From Ktedonobacteria bacterium (GTDB lineage Bacteria; Chloroflexota; Ktedonobacteria; Ktedonobacterales; JACDGC01), in assembly GCA_027459785.1 (NCBI GenBank), contig DAIDGU010000030.1, positions 1 to 64,000 on the forward strand: 64,000 nucleotides of DNA. Reading direction: 5' to 3'. Shown here piece after piece: positions 7,535-15,401 of this stretch. A program made the position numbers and the translations under genes. Every line of letters starts with the position of its first letter. Position 1 is the first letter of the stretch. Below the pieces are notes generated by a model. That model ran no database searches and was not told where the DNA came from. It saw nothing but the letters and a program-made list of their open reading frames with translations.

Positions 7535-8758
7535 ATGAACCGCATCAAAGAATTCCGCGAAGTCGCAGGACTAACGCAGCAAGAATTAGCCGAGGCTTCG
7601 GGTATCGCCCGCAATTCGATCAGTCTTTATGAAGGAAGCGCATGTACCGGCAAAATCAGAGCCGACGTGCAAGAGCGGATCGCAGCAGCATTACAGCAAC
7701 CCGTAAGCATTGTGTTCGGCACGGCTCCCAATGATATGAGTCGCCGCCAGATGCTCACCAACCTGGCTACCCTTGGCGCTGGCGCGGTTAGCCTTGGCAT
7801 AGTGGCAAGCACCCCGCTTTCAGACGCGCCATTCCGCAGAATCACTCGACTCAGCGATACAGATATGCGCCAACTCATTGACGCAAATCATGCAACCTGG
7901 CAGCTTTTAGAAGGGGTGCAGCGCGGCGTCACGCTAGACTACGTCAATTCCATCGCTCACGGAAAACTCGTTGCACTAGCACATCTTGCCCAACATTCCC
8001 TGCCAACCATCCAAAAGAACACGCTTCAATTGCTTATTGGTGACATGCATGTCCTGCTGGGAAGACTCCAGCGCGACATCATGAACTTTGGCACCGCTGA
8101 AGCCCATTTCAATCGGGCGATTGAGATCGCACGGGAAATCGGGAGTGCGGACCTGGAAACGGCAGCACGGCACCGACTGGGCAATATGGTTCTATTGGAT
8201 GAACTGAAACCAACTGCCGCTATGCGTAATGCGGATATCCTGCTCGAAGTGAGCAAGAAGGCATCGTTCCCTCTTTGGGCTGAAGCCCAACTGATGGCAG
8301 GTGCCGCCTATGCCTATACTGGCAAGTATAGCGAGACACAACGACTGAGAGCCACAGCGCAAGCCCGTAAAGGCCCAGATCCAGAGATGTGGATCGGCGG
8401 TATCGGGAATCCGCCAGCCATCTATGCGGATATGGCCCTCATCACCTGCCTAGCGGTAGGCCACTATGCTGATGCCTACCAGCATAGCGTGGAGGCAATT
8501 AATCTCATTGAGATGGACTATCCAGATAATACCCATTGGCGGCTGAATGTCGAAAGCATGCAAGCACAAGCGCTATGGGGATTGAAGGATACCAAAGGCG
8601 CAGCCGAAACAGCGATGAAATGCCTCATTAGTTCCCGCGTGATCGGTAACACGGCGAGCGAAGCCAGGTTAGAGCGCCTGTACACACAGATGGCACAGAG
8701 CAAAGAGTCGAAACATCCGGCAATGAAGGCATTCGGCGAACACCTTTTCGCTCAGTAA
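7535..8758 (+). CDS. XRE-family regulator with TPR-like C-terminal region
   Basis: The protein begins with an XRE/Cro helix-turn-helix (about residues 3-55; GLTQQELAEASGIARNSISLYE). A short hydrophobic stretch follows (about 78-95; LATLGAGAVSLGIVAS) and then about 300 residues of helical, TPR-like sequence. This layout resembles peptide-sensing or NPRR/RRNPP-type regulators, but the hydrophobic linker is unusual and could be a Tat-like or membrane segment. I chose ATG 7535 because AAAAGGAG precedes it; an upstream in-frame ATG (7493) lacks one. The MBL-fold gene follows after 21 bases, so the two form an operon. Confidence 0.8.
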   Translation: MNRIKEFREVAGLTQQELAEASGIARNSISLYEGSACTGKIRADVQERIAAALQQPVSIVFGTAPNDMSRRQMLTNLATLGAGAVSLGIVASTPLSDAPFRRITRLSDTDMRQLIDANHATWQLLEGVQRGVTLDYVNSIAHGKLVALAHLAQHSLPTIQKNTLQLLIGDMHVLLGRLQRDIMNFGTAEAHFNRAIEIAREIGSADLETAARHRLGNMVLLDELKPTAAMRNADILLEVSKKASFPLWAEAQLMAGAAYAYTGKYSETQRLRATAQARKGPDPEMWIGGIGNPPAIYADMALITCLAVGHYADAYQHSVEAINLIEMDYPDNTHWRLNVESMQAQALWGLKDTKGAAETAMKCLISSRVIGNTASEARLERLYTQMAQSKESKHPAMKAFGEHLFAQ

Positions 8759-8779
8759 CAGTTTACAGAAAGAGCGCAG

Positions 8780-9679
8780 ATGAAGCAGATCACGAACGGC
8801 GGATGGAATCAGCGGATAACCATTTTTCGGGCAGAGGAAGCAGAGGCAGGGGAACAGGTCGATGCATTTGCCATCGTCACCCAAAGGTATCTAGTGTTCA
8901 TTGATACCCTGGCCACCCCTGCCCTTGCCCGTCAGATGGTCGCAGCAATGCGGCCCTATCTCGATAGCCGGCAGCCGCTCGTAATCAACACGCATGCCGA
9001 CTATGATCATTGCTGGGGAAATGCTGTATTTACCGCCGGCGGCGAGCTTCCCGCCCCTATCTATGGGCATGCCCACGCGGCCAAGCGACTCACCTCAGAT
9101 GAAGATAAGCACTATCTGAGCGAGCAGCAACAGAAAGATACCCGCTTTGCTGAGGTGCGGCTTGTTCCCCCAACCGTCACGATTGACGAACGAACGACCA
9201 TTGAGTGTGGCGATCTCCAATTAGAACTGATCCCAACGCCTGGTCATTGCCCTGACCACATTGCTATCTGGGTGCCGAGTATCCGCCACCTTTTCACAGG
9301 TGACGCCGCCGAATCACCGTTTCCATACATCGCCGATGCAGCTACGCTGCCTTTGCTCATCCGTTCCTTGGAAACTCTAGCAGGGCTAAATGCGGTAATC
9401 GCATTGCCCTGTCATGGAGGAACAACCGATCCACAGTTGTTTAACCGCAATTTGCATTACTTTGAGGTAATCAGAGAACGTTGTCAGCAGAGTATTGAAA
9501 ATAACTCTTTCCTTGCTGACTTGATGAACTTGCAGGATATCGCGGACATTGTCGGCATGTCCTATGAAGAAGCATTGGTCATCTCACAAGTAGATCCAGA
9601 GCGAACGCCAGCGATGTACCGCGATTTTCATGACTCAGCGGTAAGAACGACCTTGACACTGTTACAAAAAGAGGTATGA
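8780..9679 (+). CDS. MBL-fold metallohydrolase
   Basis: The 299-residue protein is a metallo-beta-lactamase-fold hydrolase. The first metal motif is THADYDHCWGN (H72, D74, D76, H77), in which Asp replaces the second His of the canonical HxHxDH. Further ligands are in TPGHCPDH (H153) and TGDAAES, and PCHGG near residue 214 supplies another His. The C-terminal third is an added helical region (about 220-299). Family members hydrolyse lactones, thioesters or phosphoesters; the substrate cannot be read from sequence. It is probably co-transcribed with the XRE-TPR regulator and may be cargo of the element. Confidence 0.85.
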   Translation: MKQITNGGWNQRITIFRAEEAEAGEQVDAFAIVTQRYLVFIDTLATPALARQMVAAMRPYLDSRQPLVINTHADYDHCWGNAVFTAGGELPAPIYGHAHAAKRLTSDEDKHYLSEQQQKDTRFAEVRLVPPTVTIDERTTIECGDLQLELIPTPGHCPDHIAIWVPSIRHLFTGDAAESPFPYIADAATLPLLIRSLETLAGLNAVIALPCHGGTTDPQLFNRNLHYFEVIRERCQQSIENNSFLADLMNLQDIADIVGMSYEEALVISQVDPERTPAMYRDFHDSAVRTTLTLLQKEV

Positions 9680-10058
9680 GAAGAGGAAAGTATTCTTTAT
9701 ATTTTATTTTTTACATTAGAATCTTTTATTTTGAAGATTATTTTTTCAATTCTGCCTAAGCAATTGCTCTCCTAGAAGATTTTAGATTGCTGCTCATTTA
9801 CTGGAATTACGAACATCCGGTCGGAAGCTTCTTCATGTGCAATATAAAAAATAAATACATTGATAAAAGTGTTTAATAAAAAATTTGATTGTAATTTCAG
9901 CAATCCAAACCAGGATTTACTTCAAAATAAAATCGATTTACCCTCTTGACATCAATGATATTATCTGGTAAACTTTCCTACGGAAGCTTCCAATTCATCT
10001 GATCATCCTTGTAGCGCGTACCAAACGTGTTTCAGAGATTTCAACCTAGGAGGCAACC
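9680..10058. other. AT-rich intergenic segment
   Basis: About 280 bases after the MBL-fold gene are far richer in A+T than the rest of the window, with runs such as TTTATATTTTATTTTTT. No ORF or clear hairpin terminator is visible. The right end holds the promoter of the secreted-protein gene. The composition marks it as foreign DNA or an H-NS/Lsr2-like silencing target; the latter is inference. Confidence 0.7.
9946..9974 (+). promoter_or_regulatory. Promoter of the secreted-protein gene
   Basis: TTGACA (9946-9951), a 17-base spacer and TAAACT (9969-9974) lie about 85 bases before the ATG at 10059. Confidence 0.75.
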
Positions 10059-10760
10059 ATGTTACGCTTCAAGCAACTAGTTATAGCCGCCATCTGTGTT
10101 ATGGTGGTAGTAGCCTTTCCTACCATTGCACATGCTTTTGTAAAGCAAAGCAGTTCAGCCATCCCGCATGTTCAACATTCCGACCTTAGCAAGACAACAA
10201 GCACTGTAGGGTGTCAGCAAAACATACCCCTTAAATCTAGAGTGAGATTTTCTTGTCTCACCCTTAAAGTCGTCAAGATAAATTCTAGTTCCACCGTTCA
10301 TCCCCAAAGTTGTCCTAGCGCACCGAGCGCAAGTAGAGTGCAACCTGATTGCCTCTACAGTTACTGTCCCTCCGGAATCATCAATGCAAAGCAGTACAAT
10401 TCGAACGAGGCCATTTTTTATGGCACTGTTACGAATGACTGTGGGGTAAATTTGATAGGTGGACAAGTTAAAATTGTTGCCAACATATACTGTCCTGGTG
10501 CTAACAATATTGCTGGACCAGCAACAGTAACGGGATATATTGGCAACTGGACAAACGGTGTAACTTACTCATATTCGCTTGGCGTCATAGGCCAATGTGA
10601 GTATTGCGATGGAGGAGTGGCAACAGATTTTCCACCGTTTACCCTCTTTGCCAACCTTATCCCATCCGGTTACGCTTCAGGCAATTCGTATGTGAATGAT
10701 CCAGCCGATCAAACAAACATAGGACTGCCAAACTCATCAAATTACGTCTTCCCGTGTTAA
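10059..10760 (+). CDS. Secreted Cys-rich hypothetical protein
   Basis: The 233-residue protein starts with a clear Sec signal peptide (KQLVIAAICVMVVVA core, with cleavage probably after AHA near residue 26). The mature part contains many cysteines (for example GCQQN, SCLTL, SYCPSG, NDCGV, YCPG, QCEYCDGG, and a terminal Cys), which suggests disulfide bonds outside the cell. The region from residue 110 (NAKQYNSNEAIFYGTVTND) looks like a beta-sandwich of the kind seen in extracellular matrix or adhesion proteins. AGGAGG precedes the ATG. The gene is much lower in GC than its neighbours. No family recognised. Confidence 0.75.
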   Translation: MLRFKQLVIAAICVMVVVAFPTIAHAFVKQSSSAIPHVQHSDLSKTTSTVGCQQNIPLKSRVRFSCLTLKVVKINSSSTVHPQSCPSAPSASRVQPDCLYSYCPSGIINAKQYNSNEAIFYGTVTNDCGVNLIGGQVKIVANIYCPGANNIAGPATVTGYIGNWTNGVTYSYSLGVIGQCEYCDGGVATDFPPFTLFANLIPSGYASGNSYVNDPADQTNIGLPNSSNYVFPC

Positions 10761-10781
10761 GACGTATGTGGTAGGATACTC

Positions 10782-10832
10782 TGTAGGCAGAAATAACCAG
10801 CAAGAGATTGTAGTATATTATTTCTGCCTACA
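10782..10832. terminator. 15-bp perfect hairpin after the secreted-protein gene
   Basis: TGTAGGCAGAAATAA (10782-10796) and TTATTTCTGCCTACA (10818-10832) are exact inverted repeats with a 21-base loop. No T-run follows, so it could be a factor-assisted terminator, an mRNA stabiliser or a protein-binding site between the two genes. Confidence 0.6.
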
Positions 10833-10864
10833 CATCTATTACCAAAACTACGGAGGAAGCAGTC

Positions 10865-11158
10865 ATGAAACAACCGTTAGAAGCACTTTTAGAGATTGAA
10901 GCAGCATTGAAAGAGATGATTGGATCTGACAGCGGTCAAACTTTTATAAGCAATGTGCATGCAAATGCACAGTATATTCCTCATTACGCAGTGGGAGCCA
11001 CACCAGAACAAGTAGCTGCTGGCACACTTAGAGGTATTGAAGCTGCTGCTGAAATGTTACGTAACTTCTTAAATATTCCTGTAGCAGGTACTAGTCGAGT
11101 CATTGCTAAAGAGATTCAGATTGATAAAGTAAAAGACAATAATCAATCCGAGCCATAA
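10865..11158 (+). CDS. Small hypothetical protein (97 aa)
   Basis: The predicted product is a soluble, mostly helical protein without signal peptide or metal motif, and I do not recognise its family. CGGAGGAAGC precedes the ATG. It has the same low-GC composition as the secreted-protein gene in front of it and may share its transcript through the hairpin at 10782-10832. The convergent replication gene begins 43 bases beyond its stop. Confidence 0.6.
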   Translation: MKQPLEALLEIEAALKEMIGSDSGQTFISNVHANAQYIPHYAVGATPEQVAAGTLRGIEAAAEMLRNFLNIPVAGTSRVIAKEIQIDKVKDNNQSEP

Positions 11159-11200
11159 AATTTTTTAGCACCTTCACTATTTCTCGTCTAATCACATTTT

Positions 11201-12775
11201 TTATGTCGTCAATACCTGATGAAAGAATCGTTCCGGCGAGAGCTTATACAGCTTGCAGCGTTTCTCGCACAGCAGTTGCGCGATGCCACCCTTGTCCTTG
11301 GCAATCGCTTCGAGATCATCCAACACTTCGATCAGCAGATCCGAGACGTTGGCGACCTCACGCATGCCCAACTTGGCGACGCCGCTACTGGTGAACAGCC
11401 CCAGCACTTCATCCAGCACGCCTTTGAGCACCTGGCGGCGCTGGGCATCACCGCCATTCTTGCCCAGCCCCTTGCCCACCTGATCCGGTGCCACCCCGAC
11501 CGCCAGCGCCGTATCCTGGTGCAGCGCGGCCAGGTCGAGGACATGCGCAAGGTGCGCCAGCCAGGCATGGGCGGCAGCCGCCGGCATCGTATCATGCGCA
11601 TCCACCAGCGCCAACACGCCCACTTCGATGCGGTGCAGGAACCGTTCATAGCCCGTATGCCGTGCCTTGCGCACCAGTTGCGCCTGGCTCTCGTTGAGCG
11701 GTGCCCCCTGCATCGCCGAGGCGAACCCCGCTTGCAGCACAGCCCACGTCGGATGCAGATCCCACCGCGCCCGGTTGCCATCCGCCCCCGCTGCCACCAG
11801 CCGCAGCCAGCGCGCCGTGAGGTAGCGCCACACCGCCCCCGCCCAATGCAGCGCCTTCTTCACCGAACCGATATGCGGCAAGTCTTCCCGGTCGAGTTCC
11901 GCTTGAATCACGTCATCGGGATCGGTCACTTCCGGCTTCGCGTAGAGCTTAAAGCCCTTGACCCCATCGCGCAGCAATTGGAACTCTAAGCGCCACACCG
12001 GCAGTGTCGGATCGTAGCTTGTGCGCTGGCGCTGCAACAACAATTCCCCATACCAGTCACAATGCGTCAACTGCGTTTGGAGTGTTTTGTTATAGATCCG
12101 TGCTTGCACCTTGCCGGTGCCGAAGCGGTAGCCGGTGCAGCGATTGCCCTCCATCTCTGGTTTCCATTTGGTGCGTGCCGGCTTGATGAAGAGGCGATCC
12201 TCGCCATCGGCATACGACGGCTCCCAGCCGCCTTGCCAGTCGCAGTGCAGATCCAGCCGCGAACACAGCGCCGTAGCCAGGTTCACCACCCGCGCCGCCT
12301 GGTCCTGGTCCCCATCGCTGAGCAACACGTCCCGGATGAACTGGCACGCCGCCTCACACGCCCCCAGCGCGCCGGCAGGATGCACATGCAGGGCGAAGGC
12401 GCGCATCTCCACATAGATGCCTGGCCGATTCGGCACGCCCTTAATCAGCTTGATCGAGAAGTCGGGATGCTCGATACGAAAGCGATAGCCGCCCCTGGCC
12501 CCGGTGGGAGCCAGCACCACACCCAGCCAGTCAGGGATATACGCCTTTTCCCCGGTTACGTCATACTCTTTGGCCGCCTGCTGTGCCGCCTCTAGTTGCT
12601 CCCACATGGCGTCACTGACTTCCAGCATGAACGAGAAATACACCGTGTCCACGCCGCACAGCAGCACCCGCGCCTCACTGCCGTCTCCCAATTGAGCGGG
12701 CAGCACCAGCGGTGCCGGCAACGTCGCAGTACGTGGTATCAGCGCTGTGGTAGGTGTAGCGGAGAAAGACTGCAT
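11201..12775 (-). CDS. Rep_trans-like replication initiator / relaxase
   Basis: The 524-residue protein resembles replication initiation proteins of small plasmids and MobT-type relaxases of the Rep_trans group. Those enzymes nick one strand at an origin through a tyrosine and start rolling-circle replication or transfer. The family-like motifs are GKVQARIYNKT (about residues 222-232) and the downstream WRLEFQL with Arg and Glu (about 264-270). An N-terminal segment with GVDTVYFSFML (about 41-51) is also typical. Which Tyr is catalytic I cannot decide; Y229 in RIYNK is a candidate. It heads away from the 13.3-kb palindrome, a likely origin. G-rich GGGGG precedes the ATG. Confidence 0.65.
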   Translation of the reverse strand: MQSFSATPTTALIPRTATLPAPLVLPAQLGDGSEARVLLCGVDTVYFSFMLEVSDAMWEQLEAAQQAAKEYDVTGEKAYIPDWLGVVLAPTGARGGYRFRIEHPDFSIKLIKGVPNRPGIYVEMRAFALHVHPAGALGACEAACQFIRDVLLSDGDQDQAARVVNLATALCSRLDLHCDWQGGWEPSYADGEDRLFIKPARTKWKPEMEGNRCTGYRFGTGKVQARIYNKTLQTQLTHCDWYGELLLQRQRTSYDPTLPVWRLEFQLLRDGVKGFKLYAKPEVTDPDDVIQAELDREDLPHIGSVKKALHWAGAVWRYLTARWLRLVAAGADGNRARWDLHPTWAVLQAGFASAMQGAPLNESQAQLVRKARHTGYERFLHRIEVGVLALVDAHDTMPAAAAHAWLAHLAHVLDLAALHQDTALAVGVAPDQVGKGLGKNGGDAQRRQVLKGVLDEVLGLFTSSGVAKLGMREVANVSDLLIEVLDDLEAIAKDKGGIAQLLCEKRCKLYKLSPERFFHQVLTT

Positions 12776-12878
12776 ATGGCCCCCTATGTGTCCTAAAGGT
12801 ATGTATGACGGGGCGTGTTACCCAGTTCGCCCCCGCGCCCCCGGCGCGGGCCGTCCTAGCCCGCGCCGGGGGCAGTTG

Positions 12879-13112
12879 TTACGGTTGGTGGTTGGTCGTG
12901 TCTTCCACCAACCAGCAGATCGCAATCGCCAAGGCCAGCTGGTCCGCCTCCGTCACCTCGTCGAAGGGCGTCACCAGCCCTTGCGCCTTGCGCCGGTCGA
13001 GATAGCGCCGTTCCCGATGCAGGTGCGCCAACAACGCCAGACGCGCTTTGTGCGGCGTCCAGCCGGAGCGGAGCGCCTGTTGCGCCAGCGCCATTGCATC
13101 ATTCATATCCAT
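12879..13112 (-). CDS. Small hypothetical protein of the element (77 aa)
   Basis: The protein is helical and highly charged (WTPHKARLALLAHLHRERRY) with a hydrophobic stretch near its end (LALAIAICWLVED). I do not recognise it. It lies between the replication initiator and the palindrome, in the leftward string of element genes, and starts with a doublet of Met codons. A role in copy control or regulation would fit the position but is speculation. Confidence 0.55.
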   Translation of the reverse strand: MDMNDAMALAQQALRSGWTPHKARLALLAHLHRERRYLDRRKAQGLVTPFDEVTEADQLALAIAICWLVEDTTNHQP

Positions 13113-13224
13113 TGCTTGCCGTTGCCTTTCTGGTTGGACCTGGGGCGCGGCCCCAGACCCCGCGCCGCCTTGGTGTGGTGCCGCTAGCAGCCCGCTTGCC
13201 GTGCGTTGCGTCTTGCCCCCAGTC

Positions 13225-13364
13225 GTACCGGCGTCCCCGCGTCGGCTCTCTCGGACGATGCCACACCGTGCTCGGTTGTCAAGGCAGCCTACGGCCTACC
13301 AGCCTTGACAACCTGTGCGCGGCGTGGCTGGGTATCGTCCGAGCCGAGCGGGGATCGCCGTACC
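13225..13364. repeat. Extended imperfect palindrome, candidate origin (dso/oriT)
   Basis: This is a large inverted repeat centred near 13294 in a gene-free gap (13113-13422). The innermost arms GGTTGTCAAGGC (13274-13285) and GCCTTGACAACC (13302-13313) are perfect, around a 16-base loop. Further out, TCGGACGAT (13251-13259) pairs with ATCGTCCGA (13334-13342). Outermost, GTACCGGCGTCCCCGCGTCGG pairs imperfectly with 13345-13364. Long palindromes next to Rep_trans genes are typical of double-strand origins or transfer origins. The neighbouring initiator gene makes that reading attractive, but no nick site is identified. Confidence 0.6.
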
Positions 13365-13422
13365 GTCTCGGCGGTGGTAGACGCTGGCAGCTGCGCGAGC
13401 AGCCCGAGCGGAGGAAGCAGAG

Positions 13423-13689
13423 TTAGAAGGGGAAGGGGGTTAACGGGAGACGACAGGAGGGGCAACACCACTGCCACAGCCCATACACATACTGCCGCTG
13501 GCACTCTTGGGCCGTCAGGATGGTATAGCCACAACGCTCGCAGCCGCCAACCCCCTCGCCTGTCAGCACTTCGCGTAGCGCTGCCACATCCCCCGCTTGC
13601 AGCAAGGCATGGTTTTCCCCCACCAAGACAATCTGAATAGCGTGGAGGCTGACTCGTTCCGCCCGCACCGTTTGGTTAATCTGGATCAT
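13423..13689 (-). CDS. Small zinc-ribbon protein of the element
   Basis: The 88-residue product has two Cys pairs, CERCGY (about residues 50-55) and CCPSC (about 74-78), that would bind one zinc. The N-terminal half has no recognisable motif. The gene start overlaps the end of the tiny gene at 13676-13813, which indicates translational coupling. Small zinc-binding proteins are common in plasmid regulation modules. No specific function assigned. Confidence 0.6.
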   Translation of the reverse strand: MIQINQTVRAERVSLHAIQIVLVGENHALLQAGDVAALREVLTGEGVGGCERCGYTILTAQECQRQYVYGLWQWCCPSCRLPLTPFPF

Positions 13690-13813
13690 GCTGGACCGCT
13701 TTCTTGCGGTTGAACCGCAACCCTAACTTGACCAGTTCCGCATCGCGCCGGGCATAATCGGCGGCGGACCAGGGGGCGGACACTGGCAGATCCGCCCCAT
13801 CGTGCAGCGTCAC
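13676..13813 (-). CDS. Tiny ORF (45 aa) coupled to both neighbours
   Basis: The reading frame starts with a GTG whose last two bases are part of the TGA stop of the upstream membrane-protein gene (GTGA overlap). It ends with TAA inside the first codons of the zinc-ribbon gene. The product is basic toward its end (core VKLGLRFNRKKAVQ). The double overlap and the fact that it exactly fills a 120-base gap in a tight operon are the evidence. There is no strong Shine-Dalgarno, so it may be translated by reinitiation. Confidence 0.45.
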   Translation of the reverse strand: MTLHDGADLPVSAPWSAADYARRDAELVKLGLRFNRKKAVQHDPD

Positions 13814-14583
13814 GACGACTTTGGCCCGTGGCCGTTGGCTAAAGGGAGCAGTGGCACATCCTCTCCCGCATTATCCGCTTGCCGTGGCGTGGTCCCATCC
13901 TGGCGGAGTGCCTGGGCCAGCTTGCGTACCCCGCGCGCTTGTGCCGCGCGAATCTCGGCGTTGGCCTCCGCCCGCATGCGCTTCTCTTCCAGATCCGCCG
14001 CCAGCTTGCGCTGCCTCTCCGCCAGATCCGCCTCCGTCTCATGCACGCGGCCCTGTTGGCTGAAGCCATAGTAGATACTGGCAAACGGCAGCAGCACGGC
14101 GACCATCACCACCGTGGGCGAGATCGGCGCACCATGCAGGTGCAGCGCGTCGAGCACGGCAGTGTCCGCCGGCGAAGGCAACAGGTTGGCCGAGCGTTCA
14201 CTCAGCGATGCCCAGATCTCCACGCCGGAGAACACCACCAAGCCCAGGAAGTTGAAGCAGGCGAAGCCCCACTCCCGCCGCTTGAATGCGCCCACCGAGG
14301 CCACCGAGCAGCGCAAAGCGACGCCGGCAGCGGTGGCCCCAGCGGCGAAGAACAGCACCACGCCAATGGTGTGATACCAGCCCCATTGCCCCGGCGACTC
14401 GATATCCTTCACCCAGCCCAGCGTCATCAGCGTACCCAGCAGGTACGCTTCCGCCAGCAGCAAGAAGGTGAGCAGCCAATTTTCGATGATGAAGTTGACC
14501 CAGCGCGGCAGCACATGCGCCGCCTCTTCGTACCGATCCCGCGCCGGCGTGTGGTGTGGGGGATTTGTCTCGTCTGCCATCAT
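13810..14583 (-). CDS. Four-TM membrane protein with C-terminal coiled coil
   Basis: The 257-residue protein has four hydrophobic segments (about 36-58, 70-90, 104-124 and 155-172) and then a charged helical coiled coil (about 180-225; ETEADLAERQRKLAADLEEK). The layout resembles DUF2637/SpdB-like spread proteins of actinobacterial integrative plasmids, which is a structural analogy only. It is encoded in the leftward string of element genes and could form a membrane component for DNA transfer or partition. An ATG at 14583 is taken as start; the next codon is also ATG. Confidence 0.65.
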   Translation of the reverse strand: MMADETNPPHHTPARDRYEEAAHVLPRWVNFIIENWLLTFLLLAEAYLLGTLMTLGWVKDIESPGQWGWYHTIGVVLFFAAGATAAGVALRCSVASVGAFKRREWGFACFNFLGLVVFSGVEIWASLSERSANLLPSPADTAVLDALHLHGAPISPTVVMVAVLLPFASIYYGFSQQGRVHETEADLAERQRKLAADLEEKRMRAEANAEIRAAQARGVRKLAQALRQDGTTPRQADNAGEDVPLLPLANGHGPKSS

Positions 14584-14640
14584 GCACCCTTTCCCAGATC
14601 AGGAGGGGGGAACGCGCGCACGCGCCCACCCCCAGCCGTG

Positions 14641-15072
14641 TTACGCCGCCGGCTGTTTCACCTGTTTGGCGGTGCGCTTGTCCGCCGCCTTTTGCTTGCG
14701 GGCCGCTTTGACCTTGCGCCGCGCATCGACCAGCGCCTGGCGCTCCTGTGCCGGCAACTCTTCGACCTTGACCACCGAGAACGAGGCGAGCGCCCAGGCC
14801 CGCCCGTCCGTGGTGCCTTTGGCGAGGCGGAAGGCGTCGGCGGTGACGACCACCCACGTCTCATCCATCTCCCATTGGTCGAAGACCTTGATCGCCGGCA
14901 TGTTATCCACGCGCTGCGGATCGAGGTCGCAGCGCACCAGTTCGGGCATGCCGGGAATCGACAAGGTGAGCGAGTAGCGAGCGATCACCTCTGGCGGTTC
15001 GCCCTCTTTGGTCTTGCGCGGATAGGAGGTATCCTCGATGCTGTCCACGCGCCCGCGAATCGTGAAATACAT
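14641..15072 (-). CDS. Hypothetical element protein, possible OB-fold
   Basis: The first 100 residues look like a small beta-barrel (MYFTIRGRVDSIEDTSYP, then IARYSLTLSIPG). The C-terminal 40 residues are a Lys/Arg/Ala-rich tail that could bind nucleic acid. The position equals that of small regulatory or single-strand-binding proteins in actinobacterial integrative plasmids, but I cannot show homology. The leftward ATG at 15072 has AGGAAC upstream. It is 57 bases from the membrane-protein gene and probably co-transcribed. Confidence 0.55.
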   Translation of the reverse strand: MYFTIRGRVDSIEDTSYPRKTKEGEPPEVIARYSLTLSIPGMPELVRCDLDPQRVDNMPAIKVFDQWEMDETWVVVTADAFRLAKGTTDGRAWALASFSVVKVEELPAQERQALVDARRKVKAARKQKAADKRTAKQVKQPAA

Positions 15073-15194
15073 GCCTGTGTTCCTGCTTTCGTAATAGGTG
15101 GCTCAGCTGAGCCAGATGTGGTGTGTGAGCATCAAACCGGCAGAGGATGCCCGAACCCTTTCCCTGCCTGAACAACCGGAGCCAGGCTCCCCGG

Positions 15195-15401
15195 CTAGCC
15201 GTGGTGCTGATGCAGCCGTTCAAGCGCCGCGTCATATTCGCGCAGCGCCAGCAGGTAGGCAGCAAACATGCGATCCAGCACATGCTTGAGCATGCCGCGT
15301 GCTTCGGCGATCTCCAGATCCCGATAGCGGCGTTCCATCGTGCGGCGCAGTTGCTCGACGAGGGCGGCATCCACGACGAGGGGCAATGTCACCGCATGCA
15401 T
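15195..15401 (-). CDS. Small helical protein of the element (68 aa)
   Basis: The product is a charged helical protein (core VEQLRRTMERRYRDLEIAEA). I placed the start at the ATG at 15401 because GGGGGTGA lies just upstream; the longer frame from 15431 would start inside the preceding gene without a ribosome site. It overlaps the end of the preceding leftward gene by 13 bases. Family and function unknown. Confidence 0.5.
   Translation of the reverse strand: MHAVTLPLVVDAALVEQLRRTMERRYRDLEIAEARGMLKHVLDRMFAAYLLALREYDAALERLHQHHG

Noticed and set aside
13094..13640. Rightward ORFs across the palindrome
   Set aside because: They are Arg/Pro/Ser-rich frames with no ribosome sites, and the inverted repeats explain the lack of stops better.
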